Of a DNA stretch of 64,000 nucleotides, positions 29,793 through 38,857 are shown in pieces. The notes under the pieces were generated by a model. It had not been told where the DNA came from, ran no database searches, and saw only the letters and a program-made list of their open reading frames with translations. This stretch comes from Pediococcus acidilactici (GTDB taxonomy: Bacteria; Bacillota; Bacilli; Lactobacillales; Lactobacillaceae): the NCBI GenBank assembly GCA_024970065.1, contig CP103908.1, positions 1,302,001-1,366,000 on the forward strand, given 5' to 3'. Numbering within the stretch: the first letter of the stretch is position 1; each line of letters begins with the position of its first letter. The position numbers and the translations under genes are program-made.

Positions 29793-30374
29793 TTAAAAAG
29801 AATCCGCAAAGATACCGCGGTTTTGGTAAAAATAGTCGATTCCAGAGTAGATGGTAAAGAATAAACATACGTATAGTAAAAGTGTCCCTGGCCCAAAATG
29901 TAAGTAATTAGCAAAGAGATTGTTTAACAATAAGAAAATGATTGCAAACATCTGGGAAAATGTTTTGATCTTACCCGGCATTGCCGCTGCCAAAACTTCT
30001 CCTTCATTTTCTACAATGATTAAACGCAACCCACTAACTGCTAACTCCCGGCAGACAATGATCGCTACTACCCACGCAGGAGCCATTTTCATGGATACCA
30101 AAATGATAAATGCCGACATTACCAACATTTTATCAGCAATCGGATCGGCAAATTTACCAAAGTTCGTTACCAAATGTTCCCGTCGCGCAATTTGTCCGTC
30201 GAGAAAATCGGTAATGGACGCTACTGCAAAAACGACGGCGCCCCAAATTTTCGTAATGGCAATCGGGGTCCCTAACCACCATACGGTGCCCCCGACTTCT
30301 GGCATCACGGTTAAAATAATAAAAATTGGGATTAAAATAATCCGAAAAACGGTTAATTTATTTGGTAAGTTCAT
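29793..30374 (-). CDS. pgsA: CDP-diacylglycerol--glycerol-3-phosphate 3-phosphatidyltransferase
   Basis: Integral membrane enzyme that commits CDP-diacylglycerol to phosphatidylglycerol. It has 193 residues with several hydrophobic helices. The CDP-alcohol phosphotransferase motif D-x2-D-G-x2-A-R-x8-G-x3-D-x3-D is intact: DFLDGQIAR at about 60-68 and GKFADPIAD shortly after. It is 12 bases after the rodZ-like gene. The product feeds the cardiolipin synthase encoded at 34.8-36.2 kb. Confidence 0.96.
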   Translation of the reverse strand: MNLPNKLTVFRIILIPIFIILTVMPEVGGTVWWLGTPIAITKIWGAVVFAVASITDFLDGQIARREHLVTNFGKFADPIADKMLVMSAFIILVSMKMAPAWVVAIIVCRELAVSGLRLIIVENEGEVLAAAMPGKIKTFSQMFAIIFLLLNNLFANYLHFGPGTLLLYVCLFFTIYSGIDYFYQNRGIFADSF

Positions 30375-30386
30375 TTTTTCTCCTTT

Positions 30387-31268
30387 CTAGTTAACGGTAA
30401 TCGTTACGTTCCGTACCGTGGCTTCCGTAGCCGGCTTAGGCATTTTACGGTCCCCAATCGTGCCCTTCAAGCCAATCGTGTTACCAATCTTCAAAACGTA
30501 TGTATAGCCCTTCTTTAGCTTGAAGCGTTGGGTTTGCTGGGCTTCCATTACTCCTTGAGCAACCGTGGTGGCTTGCGGAGTTGTGGTAACTAATGAATTC
30601 CAGGATTGATTTTCACCCGTCTTCAATTTAAGCGTTACGTGTTTTTGATCATCCGGCAAGGTCACCCGTAAATTATCCGCACTATCGTTAACCTTTTCAA
30701 TTTTTGGTTGCGCACTAGTTGACTTCGCTTGTTTTTTTGAACTGGCTTTCGAAGACTTGGTTTTACTTGTCTTCGTTTTATCGTGATGACTTTTTTTCGT
30801 TTTGTCGATTACCGTGGGATTTTTTTGTGCCACCAGCTGGGATGGGTAACGGTTCGCCATGTCACTAAAGGCTCCCCAAACCAACAGCCAAATTACTCCC
30901 ACTAGGATAATCCCCATCAACCACGGGTGCTGATGTATTAACCCACTAAGCACCGAAGGCTTTTGTTGAAGTTCTTTTTGCGCGCGACTAGTCACTTCGC
31001 CATGGGTGCGGCGCCATTCTTTAATACTTTCGGGCTCAGTTTCTAAATGACGATTTCCTACTTCCACTCCCAATAAATTCGCGTATTGTTTAATTAACGA
31101 CTGGGTGTAGTAGTCTCCTGGTAAATCATCATCTTCGCCGGCCTCTAAAGCCATTAAATATCTTTTAGAAATTTGTAGCTTTAATTGGACCTCGTCAAGC
31201 GTCCATCCCTTTTTAAGACGGGCGTCTTGTAGCCGCATCCCAATTACTTTGTATTTTTTCGTCCCCAT
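30387..31268 (-). CDS. rodZ: RodZ-like helix-turn-helix membrane protein (YmfM)
   Basis: 293 residues. An N-terminal xenobiotic-response-element type helix-turn-helix (about 10-70, GMRLQDARLKKGWTLDEVQL) is followed by one transmembrane helix (about 115-133, WLMGIILVGVIWLLVWGAF), a Lys/Ser/Thr-rich linker and an extracellular DUF4115-like beta domain ending in a Val-rich strand. In rods RodZ couples MreB to wall synthesis. No mreB is visible in this window, although mreC and mreD are present. Sits in the conserved ymfF-ymfH-ymfI-rodZ-pgsA string. Confidence 0.9.
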   Translation of the reverse strand: MGTKKYKVIGMRLQDARLKKGWTLDEVQLKLQISKRYLMALEAGEDDDLPGDYYTQSLIKQYANLLGVEVGNRHLETEPESIKEWRRTHGEVTSRAQKELQQKPSVLSGLIHQHPWLMGIILVGVIWLLVWGAFSDMANRYPSQLVAQKNPTVIDKTKKSHHDKTKTSKTKSSKASSKKQAKSTSAQPKIEKVNDSADNLRVTLPDDQKHVTLKLKTGENQSWNSLVTTTPQATTVAQGVMEAQQTQRFKLKKGYTYVLKIGNTIGLKGTIGDRKMPKPATEATVRNVTITVN

Positions 31269-31312
31269 AAAAATACCCCAAATTTATTTTTAAATCATCA
31301 ATCAGTATACCA

Positions 31313-32038
31313 TTATTTTTGCCATCCGCCGTCCACATAAATTGTCTGACCGGTTAAATACGCTGCTTCTTCAGCGAGCACCATTTGCACCAGGTAAGCA
31401 ACTTCAGCTGGATTGGCAAACCGACCTACCGGAATTTCCTCGCTGATTGCCTCAATTTCAGTTTCTGCAAAATTAGCGTTCATTTGCGTCTGGACGGCCC
31501 CCGGTGCAATTACGTTGACGGTAATTCCTAAGGAGGCTACTTCCTTAGCGTACGCATTGGCAAAACTACTCATTGCACCCTTTAACATACTATAAGGCAC
31601 TTCCATAGCGCTACCGACCGCTCCGTAAACCGAACCAATGAAAACAATTCGCCCATGACCACTATCTGCTAATTTAGAAACCAATTTTTTAATCACCAAT
31701 AGCGGAACTTTAAGATGCTCTAACCATAAATTTTCTAGCTGGGATGCGTCAAAATCATCAAACAGCTGGTAAATCGTAGTTCCCTGTGCAAAAACGATTG
31801 CATCTAAACTAAAGATTTGCGTTGCTAGCTTTGTTGCAGCTGCTTCGTCCCGGAAATCTGCCGCCACAGTTAAAAAATCTTGTTTAGGATACTGGTGCTG
31901 CAATTCCAGGGCTAGATCCGCTACCGCTGTAGAGTTTTGATGATAATGTAGATATAGGGACCAGCCTTGCTGGGCTAACTGCCGACTAATGGCCGTTCCG
32001 ATATTACCGCTTGCCCCACATACCAAAGCAAATTTCAT
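31313..32038 (-). CDS. ymfI: SDR reductase, EF-P 5-aminopentanone reductase type (YmfI)
   Basis: 241-residue short-chain dehydrogenase. NAD(P) motif GASGNIGTAI at the N-terminus, catalytic Ser in FIGSVYGAVG and Tyr-x3-Lys in YSMLKGA; C-terminal QTIYVDGGW is typical of FabG-like enzymes. In Bacillus subtilis YmfI reduces the 5-aminopentanone modification on elongation factor P. The function is assigned here from family and synteny (between ymfH and rodZ), and a general FabG-like reductase is the alternative. Confidence 0.85.
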   Translation of the reverse strand: MKFALVCGASGNIGTAISRQLAQQGWSLYLHYHQNSTAVADLALELQHQYPKQDFLTVAADFRDEAAATKLATQIFSLDAIVFAQGTTIYQLFDDFDASQLENLWLEHLKVPLLVIKKLVSKLADSGHGRIVFIGSVYGAVGSAMEVPYSMLKGAMSSFANAYAKEVASLGITVNVIAPGAVQTQMNANFAETEIEAISEEIPVGRFANPAEVAYLVQMVLAEEAAYLTGQTIYVDGGWQK

Positions 32039-32054
32039 TTTCTCGCCTACTTAA

Positions 32055-33347
32055 TTATTTTGGTTTAATTTCAAAACTACTAATCACCTGTTCATTAACA
32101 AATTGCCGTAGTGCTTCGACCACTTCTGTAAGGGTGATTTCTTTGAACATTTGAGCTTCATCAAAAATCGTGGCATTACCGTAAAGTGCCCCCTCAAAAG
32201 AATTAGCAATTGCTTCAAGAGAATTCATCCGCGCAATGCAGCGCCCGTACATTTCTTTTTTAGCCAGCGCAAAGTCCGTTGCTAATTCCGTAGTTTCGGT
32301 GAGCCCCTGACGCAAAATTTCTTTCACCGCCGCTGCTAACCGTTGCGGATGGTCACTGTCGCCGCCCATTGTCAAAAATAGTTCGTCGCGCTCGTTATTT
32401 AAATCATACCCGAAAGTATCGTCTAAAAGTCCTTCATCGTATAATTTTAAGTAATTTTTAGAAGAAGAACTTAAGAGTAAATATAACCCTAAATCTAGGG
32501 CCACTAAATATCGTAGCCGTGCTAAACCTGCCTCCGGTAGATAGCGATTATTTTTGATTCCGACCATTATTTTCGGCCGGTTAGCCAACCGAACTGCCGA
32601 ACTTTGTTCAATTACCGGTACGTTTGCCCCACCATTTTTTCCTAAATCTACTGGCCGAACAAAAGTGGGAAATTCCTTTTGGCGTTGGTTTTCTTCAACC
32701 CATTCTGCGACCGCTTGGGGATCCAAATTTCCGGTAATAAATAAGTGCATATTTTGCGGGTGGTAAAACACCTGGTGAACCTGATATAACAGTTCCGGCG
32801 TAATTTGCGCAATCGAATCAATCGTTCCGGCAATGTCTTCACTTAACGACTGCCCCGAAAATAAGTTGCGCATAATTCCCATGTACAATTGCCAATCGAC
32901 GTCATCATTATACATTTGAATTTCTTGGCCAATAATTCCCTGCTCCTTGGCTACGGAAGCGGTGGAAAAATATGGATCTTGGACAAAATCTAACAAGGTC
33001 GTTAAGTTTTCTTTTAACCGGCTAGTGGCTGAAAATAAGTAACTAGTCTTGGTATAACTAGTAAAGGCGTTCGAATCTGCTCCGTGACGAGTGAAAATTT
33101 GAAACGCATCGTAGTCGGCTTTTTCAAAAAGCTTATGCTCCAAAAAGTGGGCGGTACCGGCCGGAATCGTTAAAGTCTGGTCGGCAACCCGAAAAGAGCG
33201 GTCCATTGAGCCAAAGTTAGTGGTAAACACCGCGTACGTTTTTTGAAAATCTGCCTTAGGTAAAATATTAAGTTGTAAGCCGTTTGACAACTTAGCCGAA
33301 AATAAACGTTCGTCAAAAGCTGAATATGCTTTTTCATCCATTTGCAT
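32055..33347 (-). CDS. ymfH: M16 family zinc metallopeptidase (YmfH)
   Basis: 430 residues, insulinase fold. The inverted zinc motif HxxEH is intact (HFLEH, residues 67-71), so this is the catalytic partner of the pair. Start is coupled to the ymfF stop (TAATG). M16 enzymes usually work as two-part clamshells, so YmfH and YmfF probably form a heterodimer. The substrate is unknown. It is cytoplasmic, with no signal peptide. Confidence 0.92.
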   Translation of the reverse strand: MQMDEKAYSAFDERLFSAKLSNGLQLNILPKADFQKTYAVFTTNFGSMDRSFRVADQTLTIPAGTAHFLEHKLFEKADYDAFQIFTRHGADSNAFTSYTKTSYLFSATSRLKENLTTLLDFVQDPYFSTASVAKEQGIIGQEIQMYNDDVDWQLYMGIMRNLFSGQSLSEDIAGTIDSIAQITPELLYQVHQVFYHPQNMHLFITGNLDPQAVAEWVEENQRQKEFPTFVRPVDLGKNGGANVPVIEQSSAVRLANRPKIMVGIKNNRYLPEAGLARLRYLVALDLGLYLLLSSSSKNYLKLYDEGLLDDTFGYDLNNERDELFLTMGGDSDHPQRLAAAVKEILRQGLTETTELATDFALAKKEMYGRCIARMNSLEAIANSFEGALYGNATIFDEAQMFKEITLTEVVEALRQFVNEQVISSFEIKPK

Positions 33348-34606
33348 TAGTCATTGTCCCCATTTAAGAAAAATTCTGCCCGTGGCTTAATTTGCCGGGC
33401 AATTTCCACAATTTGTCCAGCTTGCACCTGTGCTAAATCCTCCAGCCACTGTGCAGTTGGACGTTGGAATCCGAGTAAGTACTCGTTAAGTCCGCGACGG
33501 TGAATGGTCCGTTGTAAATCTAACCCCGCAAGGTAATCTGAGCGTAACCCCGCCTTGATGCTTGCCAAGTCCCTTTCGGTAAAGTTGCCCTCCCGAAGTT
33601 CGGTAATTTGCTGCTGGATAATTTGTTTGGCTTGCGCGTAGTTTTGCGCTTTGATTCCCGTTTGAACGGTTAAAAGTCCGTTATATAAATCTAAGCTAGA
33701 ACTTGCGTAGTAGGCTAAACTAGCCTTTTCGCGCACGTTAAGGAACAACTTCGATTGTGGTGAGCCACCAAAGAGCGCGTTAAAGACAAGTGCAGCATGA
33801 AAATTAGCACTGGTAACGCTAACTGGAATATCATAAGCCAAGTTTAGCCGCGCTTGTTGAACCTCTTGGTTAGCGACCCGCTGACGAGGTTTAGGCAACG
33901 GATTGAACTTAGTGATTACCGACCCTAATTGGACTTTCCGTTCGGGTAATTCTAAAACTGCAAGATCTTTTAATACCTGCTGTTCATCAACGTCCCCCGA
34001 TACACTAATATGTACTAAATCATGCCGAAGCATGGACAAATACGTAGCGTAAACTTGCTCATTTTGTAAACTCTGCAAGTCCTTTCGCCGTCCGTAACTG
34101 GGCACTCCTTGGATACGGTTCGCCCCAAAGGCTAATTTGCGAAGCTGTTGACTCGCCCAGAACTGCTTGTCTTCTGCCGCAGAATCTACGTAATTAATCA
34201 AGTTATTTTTTTGCCGGGCAAAGGTCGCTTCGTCAAACCGGCCTCCACTAGCTAAGGGATGCCCAATCACTTCGTTTAAAAATTCAATTGCCATGCGCAC
34301 TAACGAATGACCGTCCGTATAGCGGTCGTTAGCCACCGTGATTGAAAAACCAATGTCGTGAAGGTTGCCCTTTTTCCCGGCGCCCACCCCAAAACTTGCT
34401 CCGTACATTGCTGACAGGGCGTGGGTAAATTCAGTCTGGTTGGGATACCGCTGGGTACTAGTTTCTAAAAGATTAGCTACCAAAGTTCGGGGAGCTAATT
34501 CCGCAACCGTTGCATTTTTTAAAAAATGTATATCAATTCGTACCGTTTTAAATTTTTTGCTTGGAACAATTAAAGCCTGCACTCCAGGCCGCATTTGTAC
34601 GTCCAA
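33347..34606 (-). CDS. ymfF: M16 peptidase-like protein lacking the zinc motif (YmfF)
   Basis: 419 residues, the same fold as YmfH, but at the place of HxxEH it reads NLLETSTQRYPNQ, so zinc ligands are missing. It is probably the non-catalytic half of a YmfF/YmfH pair. Overlap with ymfH indicates equal expression. ATG at 34606 follows a GAGGCG-type site. It is the first gene after the cls terminator and heads the ymfF-ymfH-ymfI-rodZ-pgsA operon. Confidence 0.9.
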   Translation of the reverse strand: MDVQMRPGVQALIVPSKKFKTVRIDIHFLKNATVAELAPRTLVANLLETSTQRYPNQTEFTHALSAMYGASFGVGAGKKGNLHDIGFSITVANDRYTDGHSLVRMAIEFLNEVIGHPLASGGRFDEATFARQKNNLINYVDSAAEDKQFWASQQLRKLAFGANRIQGVPSYGRRKDLQSLQNEQVYATYLSMLRHDLVHISVSGDVDEQQVLKDLAVLELPERKVQLGSVITKFNPLPKPRQRVANQEVQQARLNLAYDIPVSVTSANFHAALVFNALFGGSPQSKLFLNVREKASLAYYASSSLDLYNGLLTVQTGIKAQNYAQAKQIIQQQITELREGNFTERDLASIKAGLRSDYLAGLDLQRTIHRRGLNEYLLGFQRPTAQWLEDLAQVQAGQIVEIARQIKPRAEFFLNGDND

Positions 34607-34644
34607 AGATGACGCCTCCTACCTTTTCACATGCGATTAATAAT

Positions 34645-34673
34645 AGCGAAAAAGCATTGAAATATCAATGCTT
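34645..34673 (-). terminator. Rho-independent terminator after cls
   Basis: 9-bp stem AAGCATTGA / TCAATGCTT with a 4-base loop, then GCTTTTTCGC on the minus strand. Confidence 0.8.
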
Positions 34674-34764
34674 CTCCCCCTTTTACTGCCTAATTCAATT
34701 AAAAAAGCGTTCCCTAATTTACCCGTTTTATTAAGTAATCCCGTTTCTTTGCGTTAAGACCCAC

Positions 34765-36192
34765 TTACAAAATTGGTGCAATCATTCGGCTAGCTAATTG
34801 CCGGAACTTCTTCCACCGTGATTGGGTCGCAAAATACTTTTCATCGAGTTCTCGGGCATCCTTAACGTCTTGTTTCATGATGGCAATCATTTTTTGCGCA
34901 ACCTGGGCGTCATAAATAAATGCATTTGCTTCAAAATTTAACTTAAAAGAACGAATGTCCCAGTTGGCAGAGCCCACGCTGGTTATTAATTGATCAACCA
35001 CAATGGTCTTAGCATGCATAAAACCGTTTTGATAAGCAAAGACCCGGGCCCCCGCTGCCAACAGTTGCTTCGCGTAGTATTCCGTTGCCCGGTACACGAA
35101 GGGATGGTCTGGCATTTTAGGAATCACCATCCAGACTTGAATACCCGAACGGAGCGCAATTAGGAGTGCTTCCATAAGCGCATCGTCCGGGATAAAGTAC
35201 GGCGTTTCAATCCAAATCGAGTGCTTGGCTCCCATAATCATTTTGATATAGCCCTGCTTAATTTTTTGGATATCGTTTTCCGGCCCACTGCTCACAATTT
35301 GCATGGGAAGCTTCTTTTCCAACGCGGTCTGCGGAAAATAATTTAAGCTAAAGGTTAATTTGGGATCGTTAACGGATGCGTTCCAATCCATAAAGAACCG
35401 ACTCTGCAATTGTAACACGACCGAACCGACCAATCGCAAGTGGGTATCCCGCCAATTACCAAAACGGCGATTCTTTCCAAGATACTGGTCGCCTACGTTA
35501 AATCCCCCAATGTACCCAATTGAACCATCAATCACCACAATTTTGCGGTGATTACGAAAATTAATTCGAAAACTATAGTAACCAAATTTGGAACGCATAA
35601 ACGGGGTTACTTCTCCACCAGCTGCAATCAAGGGCCGGAAAAACTTTTGTTTAGCCCCTTTTGAACCAAACAAATCGTATAACACCCGGACATGCACCCC
35701 CTCTTGCGCCTTCTTCACGAGTATTTCTCGTAATTGGTGCCCTAAGTCATCATCATAAATGGTGAAGTACTCGATATTAATGTGGTGCTGAGCTTGTTTT
35801 AAATCCGCAAAAAGTTGTTCAAACTTTTCTTGACCATCCGTCAAAATTTGCAACTCATTTTGGCTAGTTAAAATAGCGTCATCCGTATTTAAAAACATGG
35901 TCACCAAATCATTTTCCAGGGTCGTCGCAAGCGGCACCCGGTTTTGGGTGCTTTGCTTTTGGTGATCCGCCATGTCACTGATTCCCAGATGTTTTTGCGC
36001 CTTCAAGTTAAAAATTTGGCGTTGGCTCAATTTCCAACCAAAAAATAAGTAAATAATTAACCCAATTCCTGGTAACAATACGATCACCAGCAACCAGGCC
36101 CACGCTGCGGAGATGTCCCGCTTCTCCAGTAACGCAATTCCGAAAGCAAATAATAAATTTAATAAATAACCCACAACACTAGCTAAAAGCAT
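34765..36192 (-). CDS. cls: Cardiolipin synthase
   Basis: Joins two phosphatidylglycerols to cardiolipin at the membrane. 475 residues. Two N-terminal transmembrane helices (about 1-20 and 30-52), then two phospholipase D HKD motifs: HRKIVVIDG near residue 215 and HAKTIVVD near 395. The G-rich stretch GYIGGFNVGDQYLG follows the first motif as usual. ATG has GGAGG. Transcribed alone between two terminators. Confidence 0.95.
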   Translation of the reverse strand: MLLASVVGYLLNLLFAFGIALLEKRDISAAWAWLLVIVLLPGIGLIIYLFFGWKLSQRQIFNLKAQKHLGISDMADHQKQSTQNRVPLATTLENDLVTMFLNTDDAILTSQNELQILTDGQEKFEQLFADLKQAQHHINIEYFTIYDDDLGHQLREILVKKAQEGVHVRVLYDLFGSKGAKQKFFRPLIAAGGEVTPFMRSKFGYYSFRINFRNHRKIVVIDGSIGYIGGFNVGDQYLGKNRRFGNWRDTHLRLVGSVVLQLQSRFFMDWNASVNDPKLTFSLNYFPQTALEKKLPMQIVSSGPENDIQKIKQGYIKMIMGAKHSIWIETPYFIPDDALMEALLIALRSGIQVWMVIPKMPDHPFVYRATEYYAKQLLAAGARVFAYQNGFMHAKTIVVDQLITSVGSANWDIRSFKLNFEANAFIYDAQVAQKMIAIMKQDVKDARELDEKYFATQSRWKKFRQLASRMIAPIL

Positions 36193-36231
36193 GGCGTTTC
36201 CTCCTTGACCCCTCTTTGCTCTTTAGTGTAT

Positions 36232-36264
36232 CAAAAAGGCTGGAAATCGCTAAATTTCCAGCCT
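36232..36264 (-). terminator. Terminator after the amino-acid ABC operon
   Basis: 11-bp stem AGGCTGGAAAT / ATTTCCAGCCT and a T tract on the minus strand. Confidence 0.85.
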
Positions 36265-36274
36265 GAACGGTATA

Positions 36275-37093
36275 TTATTTACCAAACCATTTCTGGTTAA
36301 TTCGTTGCAGTTCACCCGTTTTACGGAGATGCTCAATTCCTTGGTCGATTTTTTGTTTAACCTCTTGGTTACCCTTCCTAATACCTACCGCAAAGTATTC
36401 GTTAGGCAATCCACTTTTAATTACCCGGTAGTCGTCCGGGTTAGGTAAATGCTGCAGATAGTAGTTTGCGTAGACGCTATCAATCAATAGCCCCTGGATC
36501 CGGTTGGCCTTTAAGTCGATAAAGGCGTTGTTAAACGTATCGTAAAGCACCGGAGTGTGTTTTTTGATGCGCTGCTTCAAAAGTTTTGGGTAACGGTCAA
36601 TATCTTGGGCACCCGACGAACCACTTTGCACCCCGAGCGTTTTCCCGGTCATGTCCTTTGGTGAGCGAATGTGCTGGTCTTTTTTGACCACTAAAACCTG
36701 CTGATTAACCAAGTACGGTTCGCTAAAGGTCATCGCACGTCGCCGCTCGTCGGTGATCGTTAATCCGTTCCAAATTAAATCCACGGTTTGATTCCGCAAT
36801 TCAGTAACGTTCATCGACCAGTCAATCGTTTGGAAATCGACTTTAATTCCATATTGTTTAAAGACAGCTTTTGCTAGGTCAATATCGTAACCCGCTAATT
36901 TCCCATCTTTTTGCCGAAAGCCCATCGGCACAAAACTATCATCCAAACCAATCACCACGTGGTGTTTAGCCTGAATGCTTTGCCAACTGCTTGGTTGTGA
37001 AGTACTTTTAGCAGTTTTCCCACAGCCCGTAAGGAGCGGAATTAACAGCCCGCATGCCATTACGAGCAAGCTATATTTAATTAACTTTTTCAT
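36275..37093 (-). CDS. Amino-acid ABC transporter, substrate-binding lipoprotein
   Basis: 272 residues, solute-binding protein family 3 (HisJ/GlnH type). Lipoprotein signal peptide with lipobox LLTGC, Cys24 as the lipid anchor. The ligand pocket segments GYDIDLAKAVF, NGLTITDERRRAMTFSEPY and GKTLGVQSGSSG are typical of polar amino-acid binders. Follows the ATPase gene without a gap. The T-box upstream implies an amino acid as substrate, possibly histidine, but specificity cannot be read from the protein. Confidence 0.93.
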   Translation of the reverse strand: MKKLIKYSLLVMACGLLIPLLTGCGKTAKSTSQPSSWQSIQAKHHVVIGLDDSFVPMGFRQKDGKLAGYDIDLAKAVFKQYGIKVDFQTIDWSMNVTELRNQTVDLIWNGLTITDERRRAMTFSEPYLVNQQVLVVKKDQHIRSPKDMTGKTLGVQSGSSGAQDIDRYPKLLKQRIKKHTPVLYDTFNNAFIDLKANRIQGLLIDSVYANYYLQHLPNPDDYRVIKSGLPNEYFAVGIRKGNQEVKQKIDQGIEHLRKTGELQRINQKWFGK

Positions 37094-37729
37094 TTAATTC
37101 ACCGGCTTTACAGTTAAAGTTTCGTCAGCAATTTTTTCAGCAAATTCAATATCGTGGGTAATGATAACTTGAGTAATTTGATTTTGTTTCAGGTCTAAAA
37201 TCATCCGGCTAACTTCATCCCGGAGTTCTGGATCAAGCGCTGAAGTTGGTTCATCATAGCAAAGAATCTGGGGATTCATCGCCAAGGCCCGGGCAATCGC
37301 CACCCGCTGTTTTTGTCCACCGGAAAGTTGGTAGGGGTATTGATTAATGATTTTAGATAAACTCAACCGGTCAATGATCTCTTCTACCCGTTGCAAAGCT
37401 TCCCGTTCACTGAGGTGTAAGACGTTCATTGGTGCTAAGGTAATGTTTTCAATTACCGATAAATTCGGAAATAGCTGGAAATCTTGAAATACTACCCCAA
37501 TCACACTTTCGCTATCCCGGGTTTCAAAGGGATTGAAAGGTTTGCCATCCAGCAAAAATGAACCAGAATCAATCTTTTCCAGCCCGCTAATGCACCTTAA
37601 TAAGGTGGTTTTTCCCGCTCCGGAAGGGCCCACGATCGTTAAAATGTGTCCGTCTTGGATTTTTAAATTTAAATTATCAATAATTGTCCGTCCGTTATAA
37701 CTTTTAGAAACGTTTTTTAATTCAAGCAC
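37094..37729 (-). CDS. Amino-acid ABC transporter, ATP-binding protein
   Basis: 211 residues, shorter than the usual 240 of GlnQ/HisP but with all motifs: Walker A GPSGAGKTT, Q loop VFQDFQLFPNL, signature LSGGQKQRVAIARAL, Walker B ILCYDEPTSALD and the H loop IITHD. It lies between the permease and the binding protein, one operon. Energises import of a polar amino acid. Confidence 0.95.
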   Translation of the reverse strand: MLELKNVSKSYNGRTIIDNLNLKIQDGHILTIVGPSGAGKTTLLRCISGLEKIDSGSFLLDGKPFNPFETRDSESVIGVVFQDFQLFPNLSVIENITLAPMNVLHLSEREALQRVEEIIDRLSLSKIINQYPYQLSGGQKQRVAIARALAMNPQILCYDEPTSALDPELRDEVSRMILDLKQNQITQVIITHDIEFAEKIADETLTVKPVN

Positions 37730-37746
37730 GCTAATTTCCCCCTGTC

Positions 37747-38397
37747 CTAACGAAAATACGAGTAGTGTTTTTCAACTTTGTGTAAAAAGAAGGTGCAAAT
37801 TCCAGTCAAAATCAAGTACATAATTCCAACCAGAATAAACGGTACTAAGGTAACGTCGCGAGCCGCCGCTACGTTTCCCGCGCGAAGCAAATCGCCAATT
37901 CCAATTACGTAGACTAGTGAAGAATCCTTCACTAAGTTAATTACTTCGTTACCAATCGATGGGAGGACGATCTTGGCGACTTGCGGTAAAACCACTTTTT
38001 TAGTCGTTTGCCAGTACGTCATTTGTAAAACTCGTCCAGCTTCGTATTGTCCCTTATCTATCGACTGCAACCCGCCACGGAAAATTTCCGCAAAATAAGC
38101 TGCATAATTTAAAATAAAGGCAAATAACGCTGCTTCGTAACGTGGAAAGACAATTCCCACGGTCGGGAGCCCGTAAAATACAAAGATTAGTTGGAGTAAC
38201 AGGGGCGTACCCCGCATTAGCCAAACGTACGCGCTAATCACGTACTGTAACGGCTTAAATTTGGAAACTAACCCTAAGGCTAAAAATACTCCTAAAATTA
38301 ACGAACCAATGATTGTCCAAATAAATACTTGCAGCGTGACTGCCGCTCCAGAAAACAACGAGGGCAAAATTTCACTAATATATTGAATATTAAACAT
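37747..38397 (-). CDS. Amino-acid ABC transporter, permease
   Basis: 216 residues, HisM/GlnP family with about five membrane helices. The coupling loop EAGRVLQMTYWQTTKKVVLPQ (EAA motif region) is clear, as is RGTPLLLQLIFVFYG. A single permease gene suggests a homodimer. First gene of the operon, directly behind the tandem T-box leader, with a GGGAGT ribosome binding site. Confidence 0.95.
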   Translation of the reverse strand: MFNIQYISEILPSLFSGAAVTLQVFIWTIIGSLILGVFLALGLVSKFKPLQYVISAYVWLMRGTPLLLQLIFVFYGLPTVGIVFPRYEAALFAFILNYAAYFAEIFRGGLQSIDKGQYEAGRVLQMTYWQTTKKVVLPQVAKIVLPSIGNEVINLVKDSSLVYVIGIGDLLRAGNVAAARDVTLVPFILVGIMYLILTGICTFFLHKVEKHYSYFR

Positions 38398-38416
38398 TTT
38401 TTCAACTCCCTTAATA

Positions 38417-38593
38417 TTAAAAAAGTCCCCTTAGACTAAGTAGTCTAAGAGGACGAGTTAATCGCGGTTCCACCCCATTTTGTTACCTGCTCACGCATGG
38501 TAACCTCACTAAGTTAAGCACCCTTCTCTAACAAAATAAGCTGGATTAAAATCAGCCAACCGCCCTGTATTCGACAGCAAACTTACCGCGAAA
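38417..38593 (-). promoter_or_regulatory. Second (downstream) T-box unit, apparently lacking Stem I
   Basis: On the minus strand GGTGGAACCGCGAT (38462-38475) is a canonical T-box sequence, followed by a terminator of arms CCTCTTAGACTA and TAGTCTAAGGGG and a T run (38419-38455). Only about 120 bases separate the end of the first terminator from this T-box. They contain a short CTGT/ACAG hairpin and the region just before the antiterminator, which closely resembles unit 1. I cannot find the long Stem I with specifier loop. It may be a truncated duplicate. Confidence 0.8.
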
Positions 38594-38851
38594 ATAAAAA
38601 AATCCCCTTAGGCCGTAGCCTAAGAGGACGAATTATCGCGGTTCCACCTCATATTTATTAACTGCTCACACAGTTAACCTCAGAAAGTTGCATTAACTTA
38701 AATGATAACGGAATTACCGGATAACCCTAATTATTTTTCAGGCTATCAACTCACAGATGTGGTTCATTTGCGGCTTCGCCTGGGCTTTCACCAACTCCCG
38801 GGTCGCTTTTCGAAGGTACGCAAACTACTCTTCTGATCATTGTCAAACATA
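38594..38851 (-). promoter_or_regulatory. First (upstream) T-box riboswitch of the amino-acid transporter
   Basis: Full-length T-box leader on the minus strand: Stem I region with GGTGAAAGCCC, T-box GGTGGAACCGCGAT (38637-38650) and a terminator of arms CCTCTTAGGC and GCCTAAGGGG with seven T (38598-38630). Possible specifier triplets followed by a purine near 38755-38765 are CAC (His) or ACC (Thr); I favour His for a HisJ-type transporter, tentatively. Limitation for the amino acid leaves its tRNA uncharged and should open the operon. Confidence 0.9.
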
Positions 38852-38857
38852 AGTAAA

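Noticed and set aside
29693..29914. Minus-strand 73-codon frame overlapping the end of pgsA
   Set aside because: Out of frame with pgsA, which is complete with its motif; the overlap leaves no independent support.
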